The notes below the pieces were generated by a model. It had not been told where the DNA came from. It ran no database searches and was given only the letters and a program-made list of their open reading frames with translations. Positions 35,559 to 46,130 of a stretch of 64,000 nt of DNA are shown here, piece by piece. This DNA comes from Thaumatotibia leucotreta (Eukaryota; Arthropoda; Insecta; Lepidoptera; Tortricidae), in contig JALPQI010031394.1 of assembly GCA_025490895.1 (NCBI GenBank), forward strand, positions 1 through 64,000, read 5' to 3'. The stretch's first letter is position 1; the number at the start of each line of letters is the position of its first letter. The translations under genes and the position numbers were made by a program.

Positions 35559-35770
35559 GCTCGCACGGCGCGCGCGCGTCACTAGTCATGATGTGTCACG
35601 CAGGGATAGGAGAGGAGAAGAGCAGCCCCGCGCGCAGCCCGCGCCCCTCCACACCCGTCGCCTGCGCACCCCCTGCTGGGCCAGATGCTCAGTAGAGAAA
35701 CCGAACGAAGCAAAGTTAATACTGACACAGCGCCTACAACGGCCAAGTAGTCGAGCCTCCCTTCTGTCCA
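35559..35770. other. GC-rich, CpG-rich islet in PDE1 intron 2
   Basis: GCACGGCGCGCGCGCGTCAC, AGCCCCGCGCGCAGCCCGCG and TGCGCACCCCCTGCTGGGCC stand out from AT-rich flanks. TTGTATATATGG lies about 35 bases upstream and ATGATG at 35588 opens a short frame that stops at TAG after about 35 codons. It could be an alternative promoter or first exon of PDE1, or an unrelated insert. No strong splice donor is visible. Function unknown. Confidence 0.4.
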
Positions 35771-36789
35771 CTTTGTGCGATTAGGTCTTTCTGTTATGTT
35801 CAAGCTTCCGTATTTTCGAACTGTCAGACTCCCCTGTTAGTTTAGACCGTCTTCCCAATTTTTCGAGCCGGTTTGGTATTCCAAATCGGCTTTGGTTCTG
35901 TTGCATTTTTTCATAGGTTATTTTTACTTCACTGTCATGGTATTTGAGGATGAGTTGAACCAAGAGAAATTCTCTCAAATCTCTCAATTTATACCTTTAG
36001 GTTCTACTCATTCTTAAGTAGATAATAGAAACTTGTTTCTGTTAGATTAGACTAAGAACCTTCGTGTCGTCTTGGATTTTATTCGACTTGTCCGACTCCG
36101 TTATCTACTTCTTTATAACTTCCCCAGGCATGTACCTCCTTAACAGTCTAGGTGGCCAATAAGACGCATCCTAGATCTGTAGCTATTAATCGTTGTGTTA
36201 AAAAGGAATCCCTGAACAACGTGCATTCCTAAATACTTCACTTGGTTTTCAGCTTTTATGTTATTTGGTTTATAGATGCACCCTTGCTTTCATTTATTTC
36301 ATCACTTATAATCAATCATACAGTATTTAGTAATATATTATTATTATTTAAGTAGATACCATATCAGATCTAATGTATTTATTATTTTTGAGACTTCAAA
36401 AGTCTCTAAATGAAAAGTCTGTAATATATTTGATCATATTTTCAAAGACTCAAGTTGTCTTCATTTCGATATAACTACTTACAATTAAAATTACTAAAAC
36501 AATGTCTTACGAAATTGATTTGTACTATCAATTTGATGAATATTTTACTTTTATAATTTTGCTGAAAATATAAGTACCTACGCAAAATTTTATGTTATGA
36601 GTTTATGATGCCATTTGCTTTGATCTAAAACTTACGAAGTGCTCTGCACCTTACAATAGATACCCTATGAATGTTTGTTATAGCAGCTGTGACTGATGAT
36701 ACTGGTAAGGCAACTGGCTTGTAAACGATCGTCACTGTCCTCTCCCTCTGTGCTCCCAACTGTCCCATTGACGCCATATTTTATTTTAG

Positions 36790-36834
36790 ACCGGCCGTGG
36801 CGCGGCAGCAGTCAGCCCCAACCCTGGTGTTTAG
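36790..36834 (+). CDS. Candidate 45-nt cassette exon of PDE1
   Basis: A GC-rich 45-nt segment preceded by CCATATTTTATTTTAG and followed by GTGTGT. Spliced between the exons ending at 16698 and starting at 39024, it would keep the frame exactly. It needs one base to complete the split Lys codon and leaves two bases for an Arg codon, adding 15 residues (PAVARQQSAPTLVF plus the split codon). It contains no stop and its base composition is exon-like. PDE1 genes use alternative splicing in the N-terminal region (family knowledge). I have not seen this segment in a known protein, so the call is inference from splice signals, phase and composition. Confidence 0.45.
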   Translation, partial: TGRGAAAVSPNPGV

Positions 36835-37448
36835 GTGTGTCGATGTTTCCTCATACTACTGCATCCAACGCTTCTTAAACATCGACAATGTTTAAAACTT
36901 ACTCTGAAACGAAGTAGTGGAATTTAAGACGCGATGGAAATACCCCTGTAAATAATCCTTGAGCATCCTTTGATTAACCGCTTGGTTTGTTTTTCGTTTG
37001 TCAGACGTTGCTTTCCGTTGTTCGTTGATAATAAGCTTTACTAGGTACTTATTTAAACAATACCCGAAAAACGCTAGGAATATGATTAACACATTAATTT
37101 CTAAGCATATTATTTTAAACATGTTAGCAATTATATTTATGGCTACCTATCTGAAAATGAGTTCGTTTTTGAATCGGTTTTTTTGCCAAACAAAACGGTG
37201 AGTCTCATTCAATTCCAATAGTGCCTACCTTATTCACAGGCTCTTTGTGATCGTTGCACTGATTGGATTTCATAAATTGAAGCGATGTTGAAATTGTTGA
37301 AATATTGCAGTTGATTGATTTTCTTCTCTCAATGATAAATATGAAAAATAAAACTATTATAGCGGATTATATTGCGTATATATCAATAACTAAGTATAGC
37401 GGTAACCGAAGAAAATATTATAAATATGAGATTTGAATACAAGTAAAG

Positions 37449-37518
37449 TCGGGTTCAAAATTGCACGGACAGGTTTATGAATGAATTCATTCATAAATCG
37501 TCCATGCAATTCTGAACG
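37449..37518. mobile_element. Palindromic MITE, about 70 bp
   Basis: TTCAAAATTGCACGGACAGG and TTTATGAATGAA pair with TTCATTCATAAATCGTCC and ATGCAATTCTGAA around an EcoRI-like centre GAATTC, with almost no loop. Confidence 0.7.
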
Positions 37519-38326
37519 CCACTGTATATATATTTTCTTGATGGCTTTCTAAATGACGAAAGCACAGAAACATTTCAGCAATGTATAATTCTGCAATTTT
37601 ATTCGGTTTAAAAATTTAACGTGCATAATACAGGTAAGTTAATGAAGCTTTTACTAATGGACAATGGTAATGAAAATTCAAATTAGCTTTGTTTACTATG
37701 GAAAGCAATGTCTATGTGGTTTTCTCGACGCACGCGCATGTCCTACTAGCTAAGCTACTTGTACTAGCATGTCTTTAGATTTACTCTGAACTTGTAACCT
37801 TCTCATCTCTTTTGAAACTTCATAAAAAGAAATGTTCGAGTTCTGAAGGCTCCCTATATAATAATCACAGGTTTATTCAATATCAAACTGTGGGAACTTT
37901 TATATAAAATCGAGAAATTATCGGAAAATACTTCATCACTAACGCAGCAAAGGGACTCAACGTGTACACCATAAATGACAACTGCTTGACTAACAATCTG
38001 CTTACAGAATTTGGAGTAAGGTTTAACATTATAAGTAATGTGATTTGATTTTTAACAGGTTTTTCCTTTTTTGAATTTTAATATACTTTATACCCTATTA
38101 GTGGCTTACAAACAATTTCAGCGTTATTTTTTACCAATCGTAAATTAGTGAAAATTAAAACTAGATGTAGATTTTTCTGAACTAACTAGTAACAGATAAA
38201 ATTAGTCTAGGATTTAAATGCACTAGCAAATTTTTCTTATTGCAATCAAATGACTAGTTAAAATTTAATTTTAAACGTAAGTATATCTTAGTTTCTGCTA
38301 AAGTAAATATTGTATACGAAATATAC

Positions 38327-38399
38327 CGCTGTTGCTACACGCTTGTCTGATACGTCAGCTCTTTGGAAATCAATCAACTATTGTAGCAACGTAGCGGTC
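38327..38399. mobile_element. Short hairpin element
   Basis: ACCGCTGTTGCTACA at the left pairs with TGTAGCAACGTAGCGGT at the right. The loop is about 40 bases. A minimal MITE is the likely explanation. Confidence 0.5.
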
Positions 38400-39023
38400 A
38401 CACGCCAGTCATTTTCCAATATCAATTATGTAGTTGAAAGCGGTAATACCTAGTCGTATATGGGCTGCAAATCCAAGCTTAATGGATTACGTGCACTGAG
38501 ATAATCCTATAACAGTTGATTTATGAGACTTAATTCTGTTTTGACAGATCTAATCAGATCAATTGGAATACTAGTTTTGGTATTTACCGCTATTTTACCG
38601 AGGATGTACATGGTTATGATACTTTTTATCATATTAAATGTTTATTTTTGTTTAATATGACATCGTCAAAACTTATACTTCAAATAGTGAATAATCTTGC
38701 CATGGATATGAACTTAAAAAAGTAAAAAAGCGATTGCTAATTTCAGTCAAACTCAAATCAAAGATATACCTTTTATAAAATAAGGAGTCAGTGTTATCTA
38801 GTAAAATCCATTCGCTAGCACAAGAAACGAGATTTACATCTCACACGTAGCAAATAAGTGCAAACGAATGTAGCCGAAATTATTTGCAAAAAACAACATC
38901 TTTTAGCCTACGCTTAATCCCCTTTCTCGTCTCTCGTGTGACACACGGCCACGACAGACGACAAAGGTCCACTCAGCCAGTATCGACGATTCGACGCGTT
39001 GTAACCACAAATTCTATGCGCAG

Positions 39024-39273
39024 GAGACTGGCAGACGAAGATGACGAGCTATCAGAAGTGCAGCCGGACGCCGTCCCGCCAGAAGTGCGGGAATGGCTGG
39101 CGTCGACGTTCACGAGGCAGCTGGCGACGGCGAAGAGAAAGTCGGATGAGAAGCCGAAGTTCAGATCGGTTGCGCACGCGATACGCGCAGGGATCTTCGT
39201 CGACAGGATATACAGGCGGGTGACGAGTACTGCGCTTATGCAGTTCCCGCAAGACGTCGTCAGAGTGCTGAAG
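39024..39273 (+). CDS. PDE1 exon, PDE_I N-terminal domain
   Basis: Acceptor CAG ends at 39023 and donor AAG|GTGAGTC starts at 39274. One base completes the Lys from 16698 and then 83 full codons follow. The product contains ADEDDELSEVQPDAVP, VREWLASTFTRQL, SDEKPKFRSVAHAIRAGIF, and VDRIYRR. These align with PDE1's conserved ...EDELS.(I/V)Q.DAVP.EVR.WLASTFTRQ..., SDEKP.F.S..HA..AGIFV.R.YRR. This is the PDEase_I N-terminal domain that precedes the catalytic HD domain in the PDE1 family. Several other frames across this exon look open because it is GC-rich; they are not supported. Confidence 0.98.
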
Positions 39274-39410
39274 GTGAGTCTAGTCTAGAGAGCTACCTTT
39301 TTGAAATCCTTAATACCTTAGATGCAAAATCAAAATTAATGGGAGAGCGTCAGTCTCTTACGCATGTATGTACAACGCTTCAAAACCGAAACCAAAAGTT
39401 TCGTCTTAAA

Positions 39411-39556
39411 AAAGATGCCATTCTGCAATCGTATACGATAAGTAACAAATGTATCAGACTGAAACTTTGGAACGAACGTCACGTGATCATTTCCATACAT
39501 TGTTATGGTCACGTGACTTATCGCTTGTCGTATACGATTGCAAAATGGCATCTTGG
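39411..39556. mobile_element. MITE, about 146 bp
   Basis: AGATGCCATTCTGCAATCGT and ATACGATAAG pair with CTTATCGCTTGTCGTATAC and GATTGCAAAATGGCATCT. Inner arms CACGTGATCATTTCC and TGGTCACGTGA continue the fold. It is only about 140 bases downstream of the exon. Confidence 0.8.
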
Positions 39557-40663
39557 CTAGGCCTGCTGAGCAGTGAACACATGGTATTCACACACCATAA
39601 TTGTTATGGTCGTCGATTATCAAAATCCACGAGGGTCGCTATAATAATATATAATAATTTATGATTTTAAGCTTATGAACATAGCTTTGTCAACTTCGAT
39701 CGAACTAAGTATTTTAAGCCTCTGAATTTTCGAAGTGCCTCCGTTCTGCGGCAAAGGGAGGAAAGTCCGGATACAGGTCTATGGGCATCCTAAACATAAT
39801 CAATGTTTACAAATCTATATCGCAGCTAATTCTACGCTATAATTAATTGTTTTAAAAAGCAATAAAAACATTTTGTAATCTTACTCCTGAAAGATTGGAT
39901 CACTGGTCTCACGATCGTTAAACAGTATAAAAAAGTATCTGTAAAAAATGCCACTCTTTTAGTATTTCACAAACTTTCAGTTCACACTTCTCAGTATCTT
40001 GCACTCCTGTGTTCCTAACCGGATTAAAAAATGGCCTAGATTGGTAACAAAAGTGGCTAAAAACGCTCATTTAAAAGTACAGGCTGGGTATTAATGATTT
40101 GCTCTAATTGAACCCTGGTCTGCGCGTAATTGAATATTCCAGGGGCGGCCGGATTCGACTCACGTCCCGTCCCCAACCGGGATGCGTTTAGCGAATGCCA
40201 AGATGGTGGAAACGTTTTAGGAGCGATTATGAAAAATTCTCTAAAGAAATTTAAGGGGCGATAAGAGCTGTATATTTTTTATAGCTCACGTAAGTGCTGG
40301 GTATATTAAAATGTAGGTATGTGTAGGATAACTTCGTAAGCGTGGTACGTGATGACAGTATCTGAATAGTAAGGTAATATTTTATTTGTGATAACAACAA
40401 ACCACAAACAAACATAATTTTATAGCAGGTAATACCTACCATAAATTCAATAACAACCGAATCTGAATTCTTAAGAGCCAATTCTCCATAGGCAATATTC
40501 GGTCCCTCCTTAGTAGGTACTTAATAAGTATTTTCTTGGCAAAAAATAGCACTTGAGTAAGCAATAACTTATTGTCCTTATTTATAATAAAATAATTTAA
40601 TACCAATTGAACAAGTAGGGCCGCGGTTCTCCGTTTAGTTATATTTTAGGGTAAGTTGAAACA

Positions 40664-40962
40664 TCACATCATACATCATCAGCCTATCTCAGTCCACTGC
40701 TGGACGTAGGCGTCTCCTATTACTTGTGCATATGGACGCATTAGCAGGTAATGTCCATAATCGCCACGCTATTCAAGCGGGTTGGCGATCGCAGTATTAT
40801 GTCCATTACGATGACGATGCTGCCCACCATCAATCTTCAATAAAATGGTCCGTGACACTTCATACCTACATGTCATGTGCGTGTGGGATTGGGGAAAATT
40901 GGGGAGCTAAATGTAGGTATGAAATGTCACGGACCATTTTATTGAAGATTGATGGTGGGCAA
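40664..40962. repeat. CATCATCAGCC repeat, copy 8, with an inverted self-duplication
   Basis: CATCATCAGCCTATCTCAGT to GATGACGATGCTGCCCACCA is a normal forward copy. Then CCCACCATCAATCTTCAATA, AAATGGTCCGTGACA and CATACCTACAT (40822-40872) recur as a near-perfect reverse complement at 40911-40962, separated by about 38 bases. The 3' part of the repeat has been copied back on itself. Confidence 0.8.
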
Positions 40963-41570
40963 TTGTCTTGCTAAACAAACTTTTAACTATTATGCCCTAC
41001 TGCGACTTATTTTTTGAGAAGCCGTCCACATTGATTGAAACCCCGTTTGTTGAAGTTCTGCGAGGATATTAATTAATTACAATATTATAATTATGTGAGG
41101 TCCTAATTTATTAGATGCAGATATTATTTTTACAGCTGATAGTACTCGGTCTCTGGAGTTTATTAAACCGTGAAACATTATAGCTTATACGTTTTTTTTG
41201 GAGAAAATGGAAAAACAAATTTGCTCCGTAAAAACACCCTGTTTCTGCGATTATTAAATGAAAACTCATTGAACAGATTCTAGTACCTCTTTTACGTAAC
41301 ACTTAACTGGAACTGGCCACTTCACGTCGATAAATGAAAAACTTGATTGTCAGTGTCATGTTATTTTCCGTTGGATTGTGTCGTTTGATGACATGACAGA
41401 CAGTGTTATTGTGACATGTGATAATGCACATGATGATTTTTTTAGACGAAATTATAATTATTATTTTTTATTAGTAAAATGAAATCAAAAAATGACATGA
41501 AAAGATTTCTTAATTTATATTCAAAGTTAATTATTTTAGAATTGTAACTAACGTGAGACTCAAACATATT

Positions 41571-42063
41571 TAAATAGAATAGAATAGAATAGAATAGAAT
41601 AGAATAGTATTTATTCAGGCAGCACATCATAATATAGGTATGCAGAGACATTATAGTAAAAAAAAAAAACAAACTTACATTATAAACTATGAAAAGAACA
41701 CAAAACAAAGAGTTACAGATGTGAAGCTGAAATGGTCTCCACTCAGCAATGCAGCTGACACGACTGAGCGATGTCAACGGCGCTGGTATTCTGTGGAGCC
41801 AGCGGGGTATGCAGGACAGCACAATGCGCAACCAGTGTATGTTATGTGTTAGTAAATTGGGAAAATATACATAGGTACATAAATACAAAGTTATTCCAGC
41901 TAAATAGAAAATAGACTTAGGATTTGACAAAGCCACTCTCCGATATGCGTGGGTACTTAACATTTATATATTTAGATGTAAGGTAGCGTTGATTCCTCGG
42001 TTTAACCCGATAGCGCTAGACATGGACTTACGGTTCCACTCATTACCTACTTAAGAAAAGGAG
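41571..42063 (-). mobile_element. 3' UTR and pentanucleotide tail of a non-LTR retrotransposon
   Basis: On the - strand the reverse-transcriptase frame ending at 42064 is followed by about 450 bases of untranslated sequence and then AATAAATACTATTCTATTCT, a run of ATTCT units (41571-41607). Microsatellite rather than poly(A) tails are typical of CR1-like and some other LINE clades. An open frame of 173 codons inside this region is not a known protein. Confidence 0.75.
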
Positions 42064-43018
42064 CTATACAGAATGATGCCCACAGGCAGCAACACCTTGT
42101 TGGGCCAATAGGTATATTTTTAGCTTGGACTTGAACCCACTAACCGTAAGGCTGTCCCAAAATGGCGGCGGAAGGTTGTTCCAGCACTTCGTAGCAGCAT
42201 AACGGAAACTGCCACGAAATGCAGCGGTATTGTGCCGTGGGCAAATCATTCTGGGATTACGCCTGACACGGAGCTGGTAAAATACCATCTTATCATATAA
42301 ATATGTCGGTTTTTTACTTTTAAATATACCAAATAGCAGTGTGGCAAAATGAAGAGTACGTCGACCATTCATATTTAAAAGTTTGTTCATATTGAGATAC
42401 GGAGTGATATGGGATCGTGGTGGTATCGGGAAACAAAAACGAGTACAGGCGTTTTGTAATCGCTGTATGACTTTTCCAGTACGAGAGAGTAGGCAGTTAC
42501 CGTATACCGTGTCTGCATAATTCAGTTTGGAAAGGATGAGTGCATCGCACAGTTTAACACGCATGTCTACACTGAGATAACTACGAACCTTGTAAAGGAC
42601 TGTTAATCTATAGAAGCAGTTTCTTACGGTTTCTAAGATATGCTCTTCAAAGTGCAGAAAGCTATCCATAAGAAGGCCTAGGTTGCGAGCTTCTGAAACC
42701 ATTTCAACATGTTTACCTGAGATATTCACTTGAGGATTGGCGTTCATGATTTGGCGAACGTGTTTTTTTGAGCCTAAAACGATGAATTTAGATTTCGATG
42801 GGTTGAGTACCAAACTGTTCTTCTCTGACCAGCTGTCAATGCGGCGCAGGTCCTCATTAAGTCTATCAACAGCTTGCGGCATTTCATCGGGTTTGAATGA
42901 TATGAAAAGCTGAATGTCATCGGCATATATGTGGTATTTACAGTGTTTTATGTCATGTATGATATCTGCACTGTAGATACTGTACAACACCGGACCGAGA
43001 ATGGAACCTTGTGGCAGG
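42064..43018 (-). pseudogene. Non-LTR retrotransposon reverse transcriptase, 5'-truncated
   Basis: About 318 codons read without a stop from LPQGSILGPVLYSIY (43018 downwards) through YADDIQLF, the catalytic motif C region with the Asp pair near residues 24-25 of the ATG-initiated part. Next come LVLNPSKSKF, NLGLLMD and the C-terminal region ending NNLPPPFWDSLTVSGFKSKL before a stop at 42064-42066. The motif order is that of LINE reverse transcriptases. The endonuclease and the fingers half are missing, and the homology stops abruptly where the Penelope-like arm begins. Not functional alone, but the retained part is intact. Confidence 0.9.
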
Positions 43019-43268
43019 GTAAATATTTATCACACGGGTTACTCACGTAATTTAAGTCGATAATTGCTCGACATGTTTCGATCCATTTAGAGGATCTTCA
43101 TCATGGAGTATCCGCGACCAAAGCCCGACGTGTACTGCGGGCTTGCGCTCTGCTAGAGCGGGTGCTGGCCGCGGGCAGCGCTGGCGGGGGCGGCGAAGGA
43201 GGAAAACTACCCTCATTGTCATTTTTGTCGAAAAGCGGGTTGCACACAACACTCACTACGTTACTAGG

Positions 43269-43613
43269 TCATAAGGGCACGTCTACACTGTCTACCGATG
43301 CAATACCTAAAACCGTTTTCCAACCAGGTGGCACTGACCAACCACAATCACGATTAAAATTCGGGTAGCGACTTATTTCGATGGCTTCCCGTATTTTCCG
43401 TGGCACGATGAACTTTTCTCTTGCAAGTACGGTGACCTTATCGAACCTAATATAATGCGTCGAATCCGAATCCAATACGTGTTCCGTCACCGCAGAGCCC
43501 CGGCTGTCACGATTTCTCAGACATCGTATATGCTCAGATAGTCTCGTCGATATGTTCCGGCCAGTTTCCCCAATATAGTTCATCCCGCAGGAGCAGGGAA
43601 TCATGTACACTCC
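43269..43613 (-). pseudogene. GIY-YIG endonuclease domain of a Penelope-like element
   Basis: About 114 codons containing GVYMIPCSCGMNYIGETGR, then ISTRLSEHIRCLRN and AVTEHVLDSDSTHYIRFD. These are the GIY-YIG nuclease core (Gly-Val-Tyr...Tyr-Ile-Gly), the catalytic Arg region and the conserved Glu/His helix of Penelope endonucleases, preceded by the CxC of the Penelope-specific zinc motif. The frame ends at 43269. Upstream coding is frameshifted and the reverse transcriptase is missing, so the copy is dead. Confidence 0.88.
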
Positions 43614-43816
43614 CGGGACGTTTAAAGGTGGCTGTTTAAGGGTTTAGCTTTTGGCGAACGTGTCCACTGTCTAAGTTGCGCATGAGGGCGGAATATCGTC
43701 TTGATGCTATATCTTCGGCGTAACAAGTGTCCGATCTTATCCGTCACCCCTTTAATGTAAGGTAAAAAAATCCGCGACCAAAGCCCGCAGTACACGTCGG
43801 GCTTTGGTCGCGGATA

Positions 43817-43858
43817 CTCCATGATGAGGATCCTCTAAATGGATCGAAACATGTCGAG
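43817..43858 (+). ncRNA. Hammerhead-ribozyme-like motif in the Penelope arm
   Basis: TGATGAG (43822-43828), a 5-bp stem GATCC/GGATC with loop TCTAAAT, GAAAC (43846-43850) and ATGTC ending at 43855 are in hammerhead order. CTC (43817-43819) could pair with GAG (43856-43858) as stem I. The core reads CATGATGAG where the consensus is CTGATGAG, one base off. The inverted arm at 43019-43144 holds a second copy on the - strand, with TGATGAA. Penelope elements are known to carry minimal hammerheads with very short stem III. Activity is unproven and the mismatch may abolish it. Confidence 0.4.
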
Positions 43859-44226
43859 CAATTATCGACTTAAATTACGTGAGTAACCCGTGTGATAAAT
43901 ATTTAAATATGTTAATTATTTTAATGTAAAGTATCATGTGTTAAAACATCAGCAACTAATACCTAAGTTAGGACCTTATATTTTTTACTGTACTTCTTAT
44001 TTTCAAATACATACATAGTCTTTTGCTGTTTCGGAAAGCCTAGGTCTCCGTTATTGAGCTCTTAGCCCATCAATGTGTGATGCCGTTGTACATAAAAAAC
44101 CGAACTGAAATATAATTGAAACTCGAGAAAGTACCTCACATGGAGATGAAAATTACTTACCTCAACAGCTCTCAAGAAGTCTGCCCTTTATAATACAGTC
44201 CTTATCAGATATATCAGTGCTGCCAT

Positions 44227-44310
44227 GGTGGTCAAAAATATCTGAACTTGCACTCTATTGCCATGACAATAGAGGCATGCTCAGATATTTTTAAGTACCC
44301 TGACTGCTCC
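44227..44310. mobile_element. Palindromic MITE, about 84 bp
   Basis: GTCAAAAATATCTGA and CTCTATTGCC at the left pair with ATGACAATAGAGG and TCAGATATTTTTAAG at the right. Confidence 0.65.
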
Positions 44311-44479
44311 TTTATATGTGATGGCGGCCGTACGAGTAAAACAATCTCGAATATCAGCTATTAACCACCAATCCCAAAGGATGCATTCATCTTAATCGTG
44401 GTTTGGCTGATGAAATATGCACGGTCGGAGATGCTGGGTGGTTTGGTTATAAAGTGAACATAGGTACCATTAATAACTA

Positions 44480-44721
44480 GGGGTCGGAACTATGAGTGCA
44501 AAACTTTAACAAAATTTCTCAAGTGGACTTGACATAGCACATACATCCATAAAATATACATATCTACACATCCACATATTGTTAGTTGAAGATTCAGAAA
44601 TAGGGAATAGAATTGGATACAGATTTTTCAATAATATTCATATTTTTCTTGGCTAAAGTGTTCCCATAAATATGTCAATTTTAAAGTTTTGTTAAAGTTT
44701 TGCACCCATAGTTCCGACCCC
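44480..44721. mobile_element. MITE with long flanking duplication
   Basis: GGGGTCGGAACTATGAGTGC and AAAACTTTAACAAAA at the left pair with TTTTGTTAAAGTTTTGC and ACCCATAGTTCCGACCCC at the right. The flanks CATTAATAACTA (44468-44479) and CATTAATAACCTAG (44722-44735) look like a 12-14 bp direct duplication, which is longer than usual for DNA transposons. Confidence 0.85.
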
Positions 44722-44756
44722 CATTAATAACCTAGCACCCTTATTCATAAACTTCT

Positions 44757-45400
44757 CTTAACTTAGCCAGCCGCTAAGTATTGTTTGCCCCTTTCGGTCT
44801 TGCTGTTGTTGTTGTTGTTTTTCTGGCCATTTTTTTCCGGAACTCGACATCAAACGTGCCTATTTTGCGTGGTCCCAAGTCCCAACTAGGGATGTAACGG
44901 AGTTCTGCTTCCGCTTTTGTTTCTGCTGAACTTCAGTTTTGCTTTACACGTCCGCATCTGTTCTAGCGCGACGGTGGAACATGAGCGGCGTACATCCAAA
45001 ACCAAAAGGTTTATACCTGTCATTCGCTCATTTATCCGCTTGCCATCTCTCAGCCTACCCTTAACATCTCATCTACTTAGCTCCCACTAGTCCCACTCGA
45101 GCTCCGCTTCTGTTTTCGGTTCCGCTTCCGCTTCTGCTTCCGTTAAACTAAATTCAAAACTTCTGCTTCTGCTTCCGTTAAAATATGTCCGTTACATGCC
45201 TGGTCCCAACGCTGGCCCAGTATTTGTAGGGGACTTCACATACACCCTTGAATTTCTTTGCATATGTATGAAGGTTTCCTCGCGATGTTTTCTTTAGTAA
45301 AGCACTTGTGAATATCAAATCCCTTTCGGTCTTATCAATATGTCTATAAGAGCGAAAGGGACGAACGATACTTAGCGGCTTGCTAAGTTAGGAGACGTTT
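44757..45400. mobile_element. TIR element carrying inserts
   Basis: CTTAACTTAGCCAGCCGCTA and AGTATTGTTTGCCCCTTTCG at the left pair with CGAAAGGGACGAACGATACT and TAGCGGCTTGCTAAGTTAGG at the right. The centre holds the CTTCTGCTTCCG tract (about 44900-45195) and the repeat at 45199-45309. Confidence 0.75.
45199..45309 (+). repeat. CCCACTGCTGGG-type repeat, copy 2
   Basis: TGGTCCCAACGCTGGCCCAG, GGGGACTTCACATACACCCT and TGAATTTCTTTGCATATGTA match the 3' half of the copy at 11646-11787. Confidence 0.6.
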
Positions 45401-46130
45401 ATGGGGTAAGAGTTTTACTCAAAATTTAAATTATGAATCCGATGAGTTCTTGCGTTGCTCTGTGTGGAGAACTTGCGTAAAAATCTACAATTCGTCATCA
45501 CTTTTAGGGTTTTGTCTCAAAAAGGTGACAATAATTAGGCTGTCGAAAATTGGATTTAAAATGTAGATTTTGGGATGTTAAATATCAGTAGTTTTAACTG
45601 TCCTTTTTTCCTCGGAAGGTGATGCTCGGAAGGATTATTTGTGGAAATGAGGCTACTGAATGAAAATAATTATTCTTGAAGATTGCGACACGTTTATTTA
45701 TTTTCTATCTGTTTCGTTCCGACAGTTTTTTAAATTACATTTATTCAATAGGACACGTACATTTAAACTAGGTCCCTAAGAGTCGTATAAAAAGCCGCTA
45801 TACAAACATCGTTATATTTACAAACGAAATATTTTTGTTCATCCTTTGTTTGAAGGTCCCAAAGCGTATTGTTCCTAACTTAAACATTTGTAAGCCTTTG
45901 GGTTGTTTACTGTTTTCTACATGTGTTAGGAAAAGCGTCATTTAGTTAGATCCCAAATAAAGTTCTAGACTAAATATTTACATAACTGAACTAGTATATG
46001 ACATGTGTATATTATTTAGGTCTGTTTTAAATAGGGACTACTTAGTTTCGGTCTACAAAGTAAACAACAGTTCAGTAGACCTTTTGTTATTAATAAATAT
46101 TATGAAATGTATTGATATGACATTTTAAAT

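Larger units (their letters stand above)
16699..39023 (+). other. PDE1 intron 2 (22.3 kb)
   Basis: From GTACGT at 16699 to the acceptor AG at 39022-39023. It is full of nested repeats (listed separately) plus a GC-rich islet and a candidate 45-nt cassette exon. I see no supportable gene in 17245-17820, 19050-19915, 20060-20355, 21015-22145, 23190-23655, 26375-27860, 28000-28395, 28675-29535, 29760-30150, 31010-32260, 32700-33375, 34390-35555, 35775-36785, 36835-37445, 37520-38325 and 38400-39020. These are AT-rich. 32570-32695 is a GC-rich repeat fragment with GCTCGCTTTGCTCGCTCGG. Confidence 0.85.
43019..43905 (-). mobile_element. Penelope-like element fragment with inverted arms
   Basis: 43019-43144 is the reverse complement of 43781-43905 (shared words ATTTATCACACGGGTTACTC, GCTCGACATGTTTCGATCC, CATGGAGTATCCGCGACC). 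Between the arms, the - strand encodes the Penelope C-terminus. In 43622-43770 the reading KGVTDKIGHLLRRR and IKTIFRP is the conserved linker before the GIY-YIG endonuclease. A frameshift or stop near 43640 separates it from the endonuclease frame. The reverse transcriptase domain is absent. Penelope elements typically have arms of mixed orientation (family knowledge). Confidence 0.8.

Noticed and set aside
35582..35803. Several open frames on both strands
   Set aside because: Product of stop-poor GC-rich sequence; kept only as an islet of unknown function.
41442..41963. 173-codon open frame on the - strand
   Set aside because: Lies in the 3' UTR and pentanucleotide tail of the LINE; composition is low-complexity (YSILFYSILFY) from the repeat.
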